This document shows positions 52,178 to 61,537 of a DNA stretch of 64,000 nt, piece after piece (within the stretch, counting starts at the first letter, position 1; every line of letters begins with the position of its first letter). A program made the translations under genes and the position numbers. A model generated the notes under the pieces. That model was not told the DNA's origin. It did not search any database and saw only the letters and a program-made list of their open reading frames with translations. Source of the DNA: Phycisphaerae bacterium (GTDB taxonomy: Bacteria; Planctomycetota; Phycisphaerae; UBA1845; Fen-1342); NCBI GenBank assembly GCA_022072445.1, contig JAJVHV010000016.1, forward strand, positions 124,001 through 188,000. Direction: 5' to 3'.

Positions 52178-53110
52178 ATGAAGAGAATGCCGATTCCGAC
52201 GATCATCACGGCCCTGATGCTGGTCGTGATCTTCCTCACTTACGCGTTCACGTTCCGCGTGCGTTTTTCCGAGGTCGCGTTGCGCGTTCACCTCGGCAAG
52301 GCCGACCAGGCCAGCGTCATCACCGCGCCGGGCATTTATTTCCGCTGGTGCGCGCCGATCGAGCAGGTCGTGACCTACGACAAGCGCATCAAGCTGCTCG
52401 ATACGCCCGAGATCGAGACCAAGACCCGCGACGGCAAGAACCTGGTGGTCGGCTGCTTCGCTCTGTGGAAGATCGTCGATCCGCTCAAATTCTACGTCTC
52501 GGTCGTCACCGAGCCGGAAGCCGAAGATCAGATCCGCAAGCGCATCAACGAGGCCCGTCAAACGGTGATCGGCAATCGCGACCTGTCGTCGTTCGTCGGG
52601 CTCGACGAAGAGCGCGTCCGCCAGGGCTATCAGGAAATGGAGGCCGCCATGCTCACGCACGCGGCGCCGGCCATCCGCGACACCTACGGCATCGAGCTGC
52701 TCAGCATCGGCATTCGGCGGCTGTCGCTGCCCGAGTCGGTGACCGAAAAGGTGTTTGAGCAGATGACGCAGGAGCGCGAGGCGCTGGCGACGCGCTACCG
52801 CGAGGAAGGCCGGGGCCTGGCCCGCGCCATCGAGGCCCGCGCCGACTCACAAGCGAAGCAGATTCTCGCGTTCGCCGCCCGCAAGGCGACGGAGATCGAG
52901 TCGGAAGGCGTCCGGGCCAGCGCCCGTATTCTGAACCAGATCGACCCGAAATACCGCGATTTCTTCATTCTGCTGCGGCAGCTCGACACCATCCGCGAAA
53001 CGCTGCGCGAACAGTCCACGATCTTCTTCGACGCCCAGGGCGAGCTGTTCAAGCTCTTCACCACCCCGCCCGCCGCCGGCCAGGGCGCCGCTCCCGCGGC
53101 GGGAGGTTGA
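52178..53110 (+). CDS. SPFH-domain protein, HflC-like
   Basis: 310 residues. One N-terminal TM (IITALMLVVIFLTYAFTFRV) is followed by an SPFH/band-7 core: VRFSEVALRVHLGKADQASV, GIYFRWCAPIEQVVTYDKRI, LLDTPEIETKTRDGKNLVVG, and the coiled coil TEKVFEQMTQEREALATRYR. HflC partners HflK to regulate the FtsH protease; flotillin-like roles are also known. It begins 23 bp after the first SPFH gene and ends 6 bp before the third, so a heteromeric complex is likely. Confidence 0.9.
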   Translation: MKRMPIPTIITALMLVVIFLTYAFTFRVRFSEVALRVHLGKADQASVITAPGIYFRWCAPIEQVVTYDKRIKLLDTPEIETKTRDGKNLVVGCFALWKIVDPLKFYVSVVTEPEAEDQIRKRINEARQTVIGNRDLSSFVGLDEERVRQGYQEMEAAMLTHAAPAIRDTYGIELLSIGIRRLSLPESVTEKVFEQMTQEREALATRYREEGRGLARAIEARADSQAKQILAFAARKATEIESEGVRASARILNQIDPKYRDFFILLRQLDTIRETLREQSTIFFDAQGELFKLFTTPPAAGQGAAPAAGG

Positions 53111-53116
53111 TCCGGC

Positions 53117-54409
53117 ATGCACGTGCACGACGACCACGCCCACCCTCACGAGCACGACGCGACGCACGCCGCGGGTGTGCCGCAGTTCAGCGACCCGGCG
53201 CAGGCCTCGCTGGCCGCCGCGCTGCGCTCGAGCTTCAACGTCCTGCGCTTCATCATGATCGGCCTGGCGGCGGCCTATCTCGGCTCGGGCTTCTTCACCG
53301 TCCGGCCGGGTGAAAAAGGCCTGGTCGCGCGGCTCGGCGTGCTGCGGACCGACGCCACCGGCTCGCCCGTCCTCAGCGAGGGCGCGCGGCTCGTCCTTCC
53401 CGACCCGATCGACGAGAAAATCCGCATCACCGGCCGGGAAAACGAACTCGTCATCGACACATTCCTCTTCCGCCGAGCCAACGACGAAATCGGAAAACCG
53501 CTCGCCGAGCTGTCCGCCCGCGGCGGAGCACTCAAGCCCGGCGTCGACGGCGCGATGTTCACCGGCGACCGCAACCTCTCGCACGGCCTGTGGACCGTGC
53601 AGTACAAGGTGGCCGACGCGCGCAAGTTCGTGCTCAACGTCGGCGAATCCACCGACGTGCTGAACCGCGTCCTGGCCCGGCTCGCCGAGAGCGCCGTCGT
53701 CCACACCGTTTCCAGCCGCCGTGTCGAAGAGGTCACGCGCGGCGGCGTGACGGCGGTGGCGGCGGCCGTCGCCGAAGCGCTGCAGGCCGAGGTCAACCGC
53801 CTCGACCTGGGCGTGGCCATCACCAAGGTCAGCGCCGAGACCATCGCCCCGCGGCAGGTCAAGCAGGCCTTCGATCAGGTCAGCGAAGCGGAGAATGAGA
53901 AGCTTCGCCTGCAGAAAGAGGCTGAAAAGACGCAATGGGAAGTGCTCAACTCCGCCGCCGGCGACCGCTTCACTGAGATTCTCGACCTTATCGCAGAGTA
54001 TGGCGCCGCGCAGCTTGCCGGCGGCGACGACGCGCGGCTTGGCGAACTGCAGAAACGGATCGACGCAACGCTCGACCACGCCGGCGGCGGTGTCGCCGTC
54101 ATGCTTCAGGAGGCCCAGGCCCGCGCGTCGGACATCCGCGAACGCGCCCGCCGCGAGGTGGATCAGTTCACCTACTACCTCGAGCTCTACAGGAAAGACC
54201 CCGAGCTGACCGTTCAACGCCTCTGGGCCGACATGAAAATCGCCATCCAGACCAGCAAGACCAACGAGATGTTCTTTCTGCCGTCCGTCGGCGATACCAT
54301 CGAGATCCTGATCAACCGCGACCCCAACCGCAAGATCAAGGCCGAGCTCGAGGGCTACCGCGCACGCCGCTTCGGTGCCGCCGCGGGCACTGGCGGCGGT
54401 GGTGGCTGA
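53117..54409 (+). CDS. SPFH-domain protein, HflK-like, with His-rich N-terminus
   Basis: 430 residues. The start is strikingly His-rich (MHVHDDHAHPHEHDATHAAG), then one TM (LRFIMIGLAAAYLGSGFFTV) and a band-7 core (RPGEKGLVARLGVLRTDATG; GLWTVQYKVADARKFVLNVG) and coiled coil (VKQAFDQVSEAENEKLRLQK). HflK homologues usually begin Gly/Pro-rich, so the His cluster may bind metal. It is the third SPFH gene, 39 bp before the ABC ATPase gene. Confidence 0.9.
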   Translation: MHVHDDHAHPHEHDATHAAGVPQFSDPAQASLAAALRSSFNVLRFIMIGLAAAYLGSGFFTVRPGEKGLVARLGVLRTDATGSPVLSEGARLVLPDPIDEKIRITGRENELVIDTFLFRRANDEIGKPLAELSARGGALKPGVDGAMFTGDRNLSHGLWTVQYKVADARKFVLNVGESTDVLNRVLARLAESAVVHTVSSRRVEEVTRGGVTAVAAAVAEALQAEVNRLDLGVAITKVSAETIAPRQVKQAFDQVSEAENEKLRLQKEAEKTQWEVLNSAAGDRFTEILDLIAEYGAAQLAGGDDARLGELQKRIDATLDHAGGGVAVMLQEAQARASDIRERARREVDQFTYYLELYRKDPELTVQRLWADMKIAIQTSKTNEMFFLPSVGDTIEILINRDPNRKIKAELEGYRARRFGAAAGTGGGGG

Positions 54410-54448
54410 GTCCGAATCGGTCCGGCCCGCGGGCCGCACAGGAGCATC

Positions 54449-55594
54449 GTGAGCACGATTCCGGTCATCTCACTCGTCGGCGTCTCGAAGGTCTTCCGCG
54501 ACTTCTGGCATCGCGCTCGCGTCAAGGCCGTCAGCGACCTGACGCTCGACGTGCAGCCCGGCGAGATTTTCGGCCTGCTCGGCCCGAACGGCTCGGGCAA
54601 GAGCACGAGCATCAAGATGATCCTGGGCCTGCTGCATCCGACCCGCGGTCGCGTCAGCGTCTTCGGCAAGCCGCCCGACGACGTGGCCACCAAGAGCCGC
54701 ATCGGCTACCTGCCCGAGGAGACCTATCTCTACCGCTTCCTCAGCGGCCGCGAGGTGATCGACTTCTACGGCCGCCTGTTTCAGATCGAGCGCCGCGGCC
54801 GGCGCCGCCGCACCGACGAGCTGCTTGAAATGGTCGGCCTTGGCTCCGCGGCTCGCCGCCCGGTCGGCGAGTATTCCAAGGGCATGGCCCGCCGCATCGG
54901 ACTTGCTCAGGCTCTGATCAACGACCCCGACCTGCTGATTCTGGACGAGCCCACCAGCGGCCTCGACCCGATCGGCTCCAAGCTCGTCAAGGACGTGATT
55001 CTGCGGCTTGGGCGCGACTACGGCAAAACCATTTTGCTCTCCAGTCACCTGCTTTCGGATGTCGAGGAGGTCTGCCAGCGCGTCGCCATTCTTTACGGCG
55101 GGGTGACGCGCGCTGAAGGCAGCCTGCGCGAATTGCTCAGCCGGGCCGACATGACGCAACTGACCGTCGAAAAGCTCTCGCCCGAGACCATCCGCGAAGT
55201 GGTCGAAGTCATCCGTCGGCGCGAAGGCAAGGACGCGCGCGTCGCGGTTCCCACCGACCGGCTCGAGACGCTCTTCCTGCGGATTGTCGAGCAAGCCCGC
55301 ACGATGCGCGTCGAGACGGCGGGCGCCGTCGCGGCCGGCGAGCTGGCCGGCTTCCTGGGCGACGACGGTCAGGCGCGGGCCGTGCTCGCCGCCCTGCAGC
55401 GCGTCGAGCCCGTCGCCGCCGAGCCGGCTGCGCCTGCCGCGACGCCGCAGCAGCCTGCCAGAGCCGTGCTGGCCGAGCTCTCGACGCCTCTCCGCGCGCC
55501 GCCCGCCGCCGAGCCGCAGCCCGCGGCGCAGAAGATCGACGACGCTCTGCTGAAGGACCTGCTGGGGGACGACACGGCGGAACCGAAGCGATGA
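54449..55594 (+). CDS. ABC transporter ATP-binding protein
   Basis: 381 residues. Walker A FGLLGPNGSGKST, Q-loop YLPEETYLYRFLSG, signature YSKGMARRIGLAQAL, Walker B LLILDEPTSGLDPIG and H-loop LLSSHLLSDVEE are all intact, of the ABC-2 exporter class. The C-terminal ~150 residues are an extra Ala/Pro-rich extension (AAEPAAPAATPQQPARAVLA) not needed for ATP hydrolysis. It overlaps the permease gene by 4 bp (ATGA). Confidence 0.95.
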   Translation: MSTIPVISLVGVSKVFRDFWHRARVKAVSDLTLDVQPGEIFGLLGPNGSGKSTSIKMILGLLHPTRGRVSVFGKPPDDVATKSRIGYLPEETYLYRFLSGREVIDFYGRLFQIERRGRRRRTDELLEMVGLGSAARRPVGEYSKGMARRIGLAQALINDPDLLILDEPTSGLDPIGSKLVKDVILRLGRDYGKTILLSSHLLSDVEEVCQRVAILYGGVTRAEGSLRELLSRADMTQLTVEKLSPETIREVVEVIRRREGKDARVAVPTDRLETLFLRIVEQARTMRVETAGAVAAGELAGFLGDDGQARAVLAALQRVEPVAAEPAAPAATPQQPARAVLAELSTPLRAPPAAEPQPAAQKIDDALLKDLLGDDTAEPKR

Positions 55595-56991
55595 GACGCG
55601 TTCTGACGATTGCGCGGCAGACGTTCTGGGAAGGCGTGCACACGCGCGTCGTGCTGGTCAGCATCATCGTTCTGCTCATCGTCCTGCCGCGGCTGCCGTT
55701 CGCGCTCCGTGGCGACGAAACGCTGACGGGCAAGCTGCAGAATTTTCTGAGCTATAGCCTGGGGGCGCTGAGCGTCTTCGCCAGCCTGGCGACGGTGTTC
55801 TTCTCCTGCTCGACGCTCGCGGCCGAATTTCGCAACAACATCCTGCACATGACCGTCACCAAGCCGGTCTCGCGTTTTCAGATCCTGGCGGGCAAATGGC
55901 TGGGGGTGAACCTGCTGAACGTGGTGATCGTGGCGATCTGCTCGATGATGATCTACGCCTTCGCGTTCTACATCGCGCGCCAGCCGAAGAGCTTCGAGCG
56001 CGACCGGCTCGCGACGCGCGACACCGTCTGGACGGCGCGCGTCGCCGCCGAACCCGTCAAGCCCGACTTCAGCCAGGCCGTCGCCGCCTATCTCCAGTCG
56101 CGCGTGCAGCAGGGCGCCTTCCCGCCCGACAGCCCCGCCGCCGCCGTCGCCGCCGCCGAGAAAGCCTCGTCGCTCGAGAACGACTGGCGGCGGGTCTCGC
56201 CCGGCACCTATGAGATTTATCGCTTCGACGGCCTGGCCGCGCCCGAGGGCCCCGACACCGTCGTTCAGGTCCGCTTCCGCGCCCGCGGCATCCCCTACCC
56301 CAAGGGCGACGGCCTGCCCATCTGGTGGCTCTTCGTCGACGCCGAATCCGGCGAGCCGCTCATGCCCGCCCCCACCATGACCAGCGGCCGCACCGGCGAC
56401 CTGCACCAGTTCCTCGTCACCGCCCCGCGGGTGATCAAGAACGGCAAGGCGGCGCTGGTCGTCCTGAACTACGACCCGGAAGGCACACCCGGCGACGTCG
56501 ACATCGCCTTCGAGGGCAAGGACGCTCTGCAGATCCTCTATAAGATCAACACGTTCGAGACGAACTTTCTCAAGAATGTCGGCCTGCTGCTGTTCCGCCT
56601 GGCGTTCCTGTCGGCGGTCGGGCTCTTTTTCGGCGTCTTCGTGTCGTTTCCGATCGCGTGCTTGTGCACGTTTTCGGTCTATCTGCTGGGCCTGGCGCAC
56701 GACTGGTGGATGGAGTCGATCGGCGCCAATATTCAGGTCTATGCCGTCGAGGTCGATCCGTACGGCCGATTCGGCCCGTTTGTCCGGCTGGTCCTTCAGC
56801 CGCTGCTGACACTCTTCGTACCCAATTTCACGAAGTTCGGGGGCACGGCGCAGCTCGTGGCCGGCGAAGATATCGGCTGGAGCCTGCTGGGCATGGCGGC
56901 GCTGCATACAGTCTTATTCGGAGCCGTCGTGCTGCTGCTGCTCGGGTGGTGGATCTTCCGCGAACGGGAGATCGCACAGGTGACCGTGTAG
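55591..56991 (+). CDS. ABC-2-type membrane permease with large extracytoplasmic domain
   Basis: 466 residues. The N-terminus (MRRVLTIARQTFWEGVHTRV) and ILHMTVTKPVSRFQILAGKW match the divergent permease at 48584. Between TM2 and the later TMs is an inserted domain of about 180 residues (roughly 135-320) on the outer side, beta-rich (VVQVRFRARGIPYPKGDGL, GKAALVVLNYDPEGTPGD). The last third has four further TM segments. It would form the exporter with the ATPase; the outer domain may contact the SPFH proteins or the cargo. Confidence 0.85.
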   Translation: MRRVLTIARQTFWEGVHTRVVLVSIIVLLIVLPRLPFALRGDETLTGKLQNFLSYSLGALSVFASLATVFFSCSTLAAEFRNNILHMTVTKPVSRFQILAGKWLGVNLLNVVIVAICSMMIYAFAFYIARQPKSFERDRLATRDTVWTARVAAEPVKPDFSQAVAAYLQSRVQQGAFPPDSPAAAVAAAEKASSLENDWRRVSPGTYEIYRFDGLAAPEGPDTVVQVRFRARGIPYPKGDGLPIWWLFVDAESGEPLMPAPTMTSGRTGDLHQFLVTAPRVIKNGKAALVVLNYDPEGTPGDVDIAFEGKDALQILYKINTFETNFLKNVGLLLFRLAFLSAVGLFFGVFVSFPIACLCTFSVYLLGLAHDWWMESIGANIQVYAVEVDPYGRFGPFVRLVLQPLLTLFVPNFTKFGGTAQLVAGEDIGWSLLGMAALHTVLFGAVVLLLLGWWIFREREIAQVTV

Positions 56992-57001
56992 CGTCGGCCA
57001 G

Positions 57002-57069
57002 CCGTGGCGACGCAGTAGCGTAGGCCCTCCGTGGCGACGCAGTAGCGTAGGCCCTCCGTGGCGACGCAG
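57002..57069. repeat. 27-bp tandem repeat, two and a half copies
   Basis: Units start at 57002, 57029 and (partial) 57056, each beginning CCGTGGCGACGCAGTAGCGT, with exact copies. It starts 11 bp after the permease stop codon. No coding or regulatory meaning is evident; it may be a slippage product. Confidence 0.85.
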
Positions 57070-57083
57070 AAGAGCGAATTTCG

Positions 57084-57215
57084 AATGGCGAATAACGAAT
57101 TGAGCTGTTGCAGTTCAACTCGTTTTTCTTAACTCGCTACTCGCTAACGAATGGCGAATAACGAATTGGGTCGTTGCCGTTTAGCTCGAAATTCTTAACT
57201 CGCTATTCGATATTC
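57084..57215. repeat. AT-rich family F repeat, 66-bp tandem duplication
   Basis: AATGGCGAATAACGAATTG occurs at 57084-57102 and again at 57150-57168, each followed by CTTAACTCGCTA(C/T)TCG. CGAATAACGAATTG and AACTCGCTATTCG make the unit partly self-complementary. It sits just before the start of the large exported-protein gene and so is within its probable promoter/leader. Confidence 0.75.
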
Positions 57216-57228
57216 AGTGAGTCATATT

Positions 57229-59352
57229 ATGAATTCACGCTTGATCCAGGTCGTCGCCGTCCTGCTCTGCGTCGGTCTCATCGCCGCCGCCGCAACGTTT
57301 ATTCCCTCGATCAACGACGGTCGCCGCTCGCTGAACATGTACGGCTCGGCGTCGCCTGTGGAAAACGCTCCTCCGGATTACGCGTTCGCGATTCAAGCGC
57401 TGGGTGCGTTCCGCGGCCTGCTGACCAACATCGCCTTCATCCGCGCCACGGAGTACAAGGAAAAAGGCCGCTACTACGACGCCATGCAGCTCGCGAGCTG
57501 GATCTGCAAGCTGCAGCCGCACTTTCCGAGCGTGTGGGAGTTTCAGTCGTGGAACATGGCCTGGAACATCTCGGTCACCACCTACACGCCCGAGGAGCGC
57601 TGGAACTGGGTCTATAACGGCGTGCGGCTGCTGCGCGACGAGGGGTTGCGGTTTAATCCGCGGGCCATCAACCTCTACAAGCAGCTCGCCTGGACGTTCG
57701 TCAACAAGATGAGCGAGACGATCGACGAGCATCACCTGACCTACAAGCGCAACTGGGCCTGGCGGATGCACCTCGTGCTGGGCGCCCCGCCCGACCCCAC
57801 GAGCGAGGCCGAGCGAGAAATCAAGATCAAGGATTTCAAGGAAGTCGCCGACCTGACCGAGCTGATGAAGGGCATCGCCAAGGAGGGCCGCGAGCTGCCG
57901 CAGCGCGACGCGCTGCTCAAGGAGGCCGACAAGTCCGCCGCCCTGCGGCCCTACGACATCGCGCGCCAAGCCGCCTATGACTTCATGAAATCCATCGCCG
58001 ACGCGCCCGTCTCGCTCGACGCGCTCGTCGCCCAGCAGCCCGACGTCGCCGCAACCATCGACGCCCTGCGCAGCCTCGGCGTGGTCATCAACGACCAGCC
58101 GCTCACCGAAGACGATTACGAGGCGAACGGCGGGCTGCAGCGCACGTTTTTCCTGCGCTGGCTGAAGGCCGAATCGCACGACTGGATGCTCTCGCGCATC
58201 CGCAAGCCCGACAAGCCCGACCCCGACGCCGACGCGGTGCAGCGCTTCGACCAGATCGTCGGCGTGCGTTCCAAGAGCCCGGCCGGTCTGGCATTGCGCC
58301 GCTTCGTACAGCGCAAGGTGCTGGTGGAGGTGTACAAGCTCGACCCGGCCCAGATGCTGAGCGTCGTCGAGGCGTTCGGACCGGTCGATTGGCGCTCGGT
58401 CGACGCCCACGCGCTGTACTGGACCACGCGCGCCATCATCATGGGCGGCGAGACCATCGCGTCGTTCAGCAACGACAAGACCAACACCACGCGCATGCTC
58501 TTCTTCGCGCTGCGCAACCTCATGCTCCGCAACCGCATCGTCTTCGAGCCCTACCTCGACAACATCGCGCTCTCCTACTTCAACCCCACGCCCGACATCA
58601 ACTTCATCGAGCCCATGCAGCAGGCCTTCGTCAACTACGGCCCACTGCTGGCCGCCGACTGGGAGAAAACTGTCGCCGGCGCCGGCGATAATTTCAAATC
58701 GGGACACATCAACTTCCTGATCGAGGCGATCCGCATGCTCTACCTCGCCGATCGCCCCGGCGACGCCGCCAAATACCTCGATTATCTGCGCGACACGTAC
58801 TACCGCAGCGACGACGGCTCGATCAACGAAGCCTTCGCCAAGCCGCTCGACAAGTTCGTCATGGACAGCTTCTTCGAAGGCATCGACGGCCCGCGCGAGA
58901 CCATGATCGCCATCAACACGCTGATCGGGGCCGCCTACGGCGAAATGGCCAACGGCAACTATGGCCGCTGCAATCGCCTGCGCGAAATGGCCTTCAACCT
59001 GCACCGCGACTACATGGCTGAAAAGCAGGGCATGGAACACCAGAAGCTGCCGCCCTACCAGGACATGCAGGCCGACGTCGCCAACCTCTGGCTCCGGCAG
59101 CCGGCCGTCAGCGGCGTCGAGACGATCCACAAGGCACGCATGTGGCAGGCGCTGCCGATCAACCTGCGCCAGGCGGTCTACGACGGCGTCATCGAGCCGC
59201 TCACGACCGAATGCGGCTGGTGGAAATTCGACGTCGCACGCGCCTTCCCCGAACCGCCCGACATGGCCGAATATCGCAAATCCATCCAGCACCGCGGGCC
59301 TGACGACAAGCCGAAGGATTTCTCGACTCCGGTTCAGAACCTCGGCGGGTGA
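57229..59352 (+). CDS. Large membrane-anchored protein of the SPFH-ABC operon
   Basis: 707 residues from the ATG beginning MNSRLIQVVAVLLCVGLIAA; an ATG four codons earlier gives a longer, weaker start. One N-terminal TM segment anchors a large, probably outward-facing helical domain with TPR-like periodicity (AIQALGAFRGLLTNIAFIRA, RYYDAMQLASWICKLQPHFP, VWEFQSWNMAWNISVTTYTP). The Trp- and Tyr-rich WNW/WEF positions and the later DINFIEPMQQAFVNYGPLLA recur. I do not recognise a named family; it belongs with the preceding transport genes by position (237 bp away, same strand). Confidence 0.75.
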   Translation: MNSRLIQVVAVLLCVGLIAAAATFIPSINDGRRSLNMYGSASPVENAPPDYAFAIQALGAFRGLLTNIAFIRATEYKEKGRYYDAMQLASWICKLQPHFPSVWEFQSWNMAWNISVTTYTPEERWNWVYNGVRLLRDEGLRFNPRAINLYKQLAWTFVNKMSETIDEHHLTYKRNWAWRMHLVLGAPPDPTSEAEREIKIKDFKEVADLTELMKGIAKEGRELPQRDALLKEADKSAALRPYDIARQAAYDFMKSIADAPVSLDALVAQQPDVAATIDALRSLGVVINDQPLTEDDYEANGGLQRTFFLRWLKAESHDWMLSRIRKPDKPDPDADAVQRFDQIVGVRSKSPAGLALRRFVQRKVLVEVYKLDPAQMLSVVEAFGPVDWRSVDAHALYWTTRAIIMGGETIASFSNDKTNTTRMLFFALRNLMLRNRIVFEPYLDNIALSYFNPTPDINFIEPMQQAFVNYGPLLAADWEKTVAGAGDNFKSGHINFLIEAIRMLYLADRPGDAAKYLDYLRDTYYRSDDGSINEAFAKPLDKFVMDSFFEGIDGPRETMIAINTLIGAAYGEMANGNYGRCNRLREMAFNLHRDYMAEKQGMEHQKLPPYQDMQADVANLWLRQPAVSGVETIHKARMWQALPINLRQAVYDGVIEPLTTECGWWKFDVARAFPEPPDMAEYRKSIQHRGPDDKPKDFSTPVQNLGG

Positions 59353-59466
59353 CCGAACGCGCCGGACAACAGACAAGCTCTGATAACCATCGAGTCGTGT
59401 ATCGGCTCCGACGCGGGCACACGTTCCGATAACCAATCTCATTTGCGGTGCGGCGCGAGAATTGGC

Positions 59467-59496
59467 TTGAATCGCGGCGCGCCGGTTCCGTAGAAT
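59467..59496 (+). promoter_or_regulatory. Promoter of the PEP-CTERM gene
   Basis: TTGAAT (59467-59472) and TAGAAT (59491-59496) are separated by 18 bp. The transcript would start about 55 nt before the ATG, which has CAGGAGCA just upstream. Confidence 0.55.
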
Positions 59497-59554
59497 GGGC
59501 TTTCAGCGGGCGAAGTCGCACTTCCAGTCTCACGGATGCGGACAGGAGCAGACT

Positions 59555-60127
59555 ATGAAGCGGCACTTGGTTTGCGCGGGTCTCTCGATTGCTTTCGTCG
59601 CGGCGGCGGCGGCCAACACCATCATCGACACCTACCCCGATTGGGACGGCAACGTCACTAACGGCTGGCTCAAGATCGCCCAGACCGTCACGGTTCCGGC
59701 CGACAACGTCCTTGACAACTGGAAGTTCGCGCTGAACCCGCCCGGCGGACAAAATACCATTCTGTTCGAAATCTACGAATGGGATAACAGCGTCGGCCCA
59801 ATCGGCCCGGTGCTCTATTCGTCGATCGAAGCCTGGCCCGCGGCCGGCGGCGACGTGCTCGTCGACAACATCAATCTGCCGCTGACCACCGGAAACCTGT
59901 ACGGTGCGATCGTCGATCTTCAGGGCTACGCCGGCCAAAGCGTGCACTTCCAGGTCAACCAGTTCAGCTACACCGGTGGCGACGCATCCTGGTTCGACGG
60001 CGCCACGTGGAACTTCCTCAATAGCGGCTGGAACACGAAATTCCGCGCCGAGTTCACGCCCGAGCCGGCCACGCTCTTGACGCTCTCGGTTGCGGCGCTC
60101 GCGCTGCTCCGTCGCCGCCGCATGTAG
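59555..60127 (+). CDS. PEP-CTERM sorting-domain protein
   Basis: 190 residues from the ATG beginning MKRHLVCAGLSIAFVAAAAA (signal peptide). A beta-rich middle (IIDTYPDWDGNVTNGWLKIA, TVTVPADNVLDNWKFALNPP, NTILFEIYEWDNSVGPIG) is followed by the tripartite sorting tail: PEP, a hydrophobic stretch (ATLLTLSVAALALL) and RRRRM. PEP-CTERM proteins are exported and processed by exosortases, often linked to exopolysaccharide. No exosortase gene lies in the window; the glycosyltransferases to the right are on the other strand. Confidence 0.88.
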   Translation: MKRHLVCAGLSIAFVAAAAANTIIDTYPDWDGNVTNGWLKIAQTVTVPADNVLDNWKFALNPPGGQNTILFEIYEWDNSVGPIGPVLYSSIEAWPAAGGDVLVDNINLPLTTGNLYGAIVDLQGYAGQSVHFQVNQFSYTGGDASWFDGATWNFLNSGWNTKFRAEFTPEPATLLTLSVAALALLRRRRM

Positions 60128-60184
60128 CACAGCCGCCCCGGCTGTGCCGATCGTCAGCGCACTCCCGAGTGCGCGCCGCCACCT

Positions 60185-61537
60185 TCACGTCCGTTCATCG
60201 CCTTCATGCACGCGCGCTCGAATCACGCGAACCAGCGCCATCCACGTCAGCAGCGTCGCAAACCAGTGCACGCCCACCGCGCGGGCCGCCGGCCAGGCTA
60301 TCAGCGGCAGGCACGCCAGCCACGCCAGCAGCGCCAGCGCCGACCAGCGACACGTGCGCCCCTCTTCCGCCAGCGTCTCCAGCCGCCGGCCCAGGTACAC
60401 CAGCGGCCAATACGCCAGCACGAAGTAGTGCGTCCACGCCAGCGGCGACGCGAGCAGCATCACGCAGCACCACACCGCGAACTGAGCGCCGAACACGTCC
60501 GCGCGCGTCGTCTCCGGCTCCGCCAGAAACCGCCAGAATCCGCTGCGCGCGTTTCCGGTCGCGCGCCGCGCGGCCGGCGGCGCGTCGTGCGCCGCGGGCG
60601 GCATCAGCGTGACGTGCGCCGACGTCGCCAGCAAACCCGCCAGCAGCACGAGGTAGCACGCCCACACCGCCCCGCGCGGCGCATCGACCACGTTGACGTG
60701 CAGCTCGCGCCCGTCCGGCCCCGCGTCGGCGTTCGTGCGCGTCAGCAGCCGCCGCAGGACGATCGGCAGCGACTGATTCGAATAGCGTGCCTTGGTCGGT
60801 TGGTCGCTGTAGATCGTCGCGTAGGCCGAGTGCTGCACCACGGCCCGATCGACGAGGCCGCGGTGCGCCGCGATCGTGTCTGCCCAGCCCAGCGACGCGA
60901 GCGGCAATCCCAGCCCCAGCACCACGCCCACCAGCGCCGCCCCACCCACCACGCGCCAGCGCCGCTGCAGCACGAAGAGGCACAGCAGCGCCGCCGGCAG
61001 CAGCTTGATCAGCACCGCGAGCCCCAGCGCCGCACCCGCCTCCCAGTCGCGCCGCGTCAGCGCCAACTGCAGCGCCGCGACGATCAGAAAGAGCAGCAGG
61101 ATGTTCACTGCCCCCAACGTCGTGGTTGAGTAGACAAACGGCAGCATCAGCAGCAGCGCCACGCGCGTCGCACGGCTTGGCATGCGCCAGATTCGCCCGA
61201 CCAGTACACGCTCGCACATCAGCACCACCACCGCCATCAGCCCCATCGACAGCAGCGTGAACAGCGCCACCGCGCACGCGGGCGGCGCCGCGCTCCAGGG
61301 CGTCATGAAGATCACGAAGAACGGCAGATAGTTGTGCACGCCGAGGTCGTCGCGAATCTGCCCGGTCCGCGCAAACTCGCGCGCCGTCCGCCAGAAATCG
61401 CGAAAGTCCGAGCTGCTGTCCACGCGCGCCACGGCGACCAGCGTCACGACCGTCGCCAGCACCAGCCCGGCGCCGAGCAACGCGTGCCACGGACCCCAGC
61501 GGATGCGGCGTCGGCGCGGCGGAATCACCAGCATCAT
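60185..61537 (-). CDS. DUF2029/GT87-family membrane mannosyltransferase-like protein
   Basis: 450 residues with about ten TM segments. SSSDFRDFWRTAREF near the start contains the acidic DFRDFW-type site of GT87/DUF2029 enzymes, which use polyprenyl-phosphate mannose to extend lipoglycans. Other typical parts: LGAVNILLLFLIVAALQLAL, GLAVLIKLLPAALLCLFVLQ, LASPLAWTHYFVLAYWPL. Its start overlaps the stop of the GT2 gene (ATGA). Probably acts on the glycan made with the GT2 product. Confidence 0.82.
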   Translation of the reverse strand: MMLVIPPRRRRIRWGPWHALLGAGLVLATVVTLVAVARVDSSSDFRDFWRTAREFARTGQIRDDLGVHNYLPFFVIFMTPWSAAPPACAVALFTLLSMGLMAVVVLMCERVLVGRIWRMPSRATRVALLLMLPFVYSTTTLGAVNILLLFLIVAALQLALTRRDWEAGAALGLAVLIKLLPAALLCLFVLQRRWRVVGGAALVGVVLGLGLPLASLGWADTIAAHRGLVDRAVVQHSAYATIYSDQPTKARYSNQSLPIVLRRLLTRTNADAGPDGRELHVNVVDAPRGAVWACYLVLLAGLLATSAHVTLMPPAAHDAPPAARRATGNARSGFWRFLAEPETTRADVFGAQFAVWCCVMLLASPLAWTHYFVLAYWPLVYLGRRLETLAEEGRTCRWSALALLAWLACLPLIAWPAARAVGVHWFATLLTWMALVRVIRARVHEGDERT

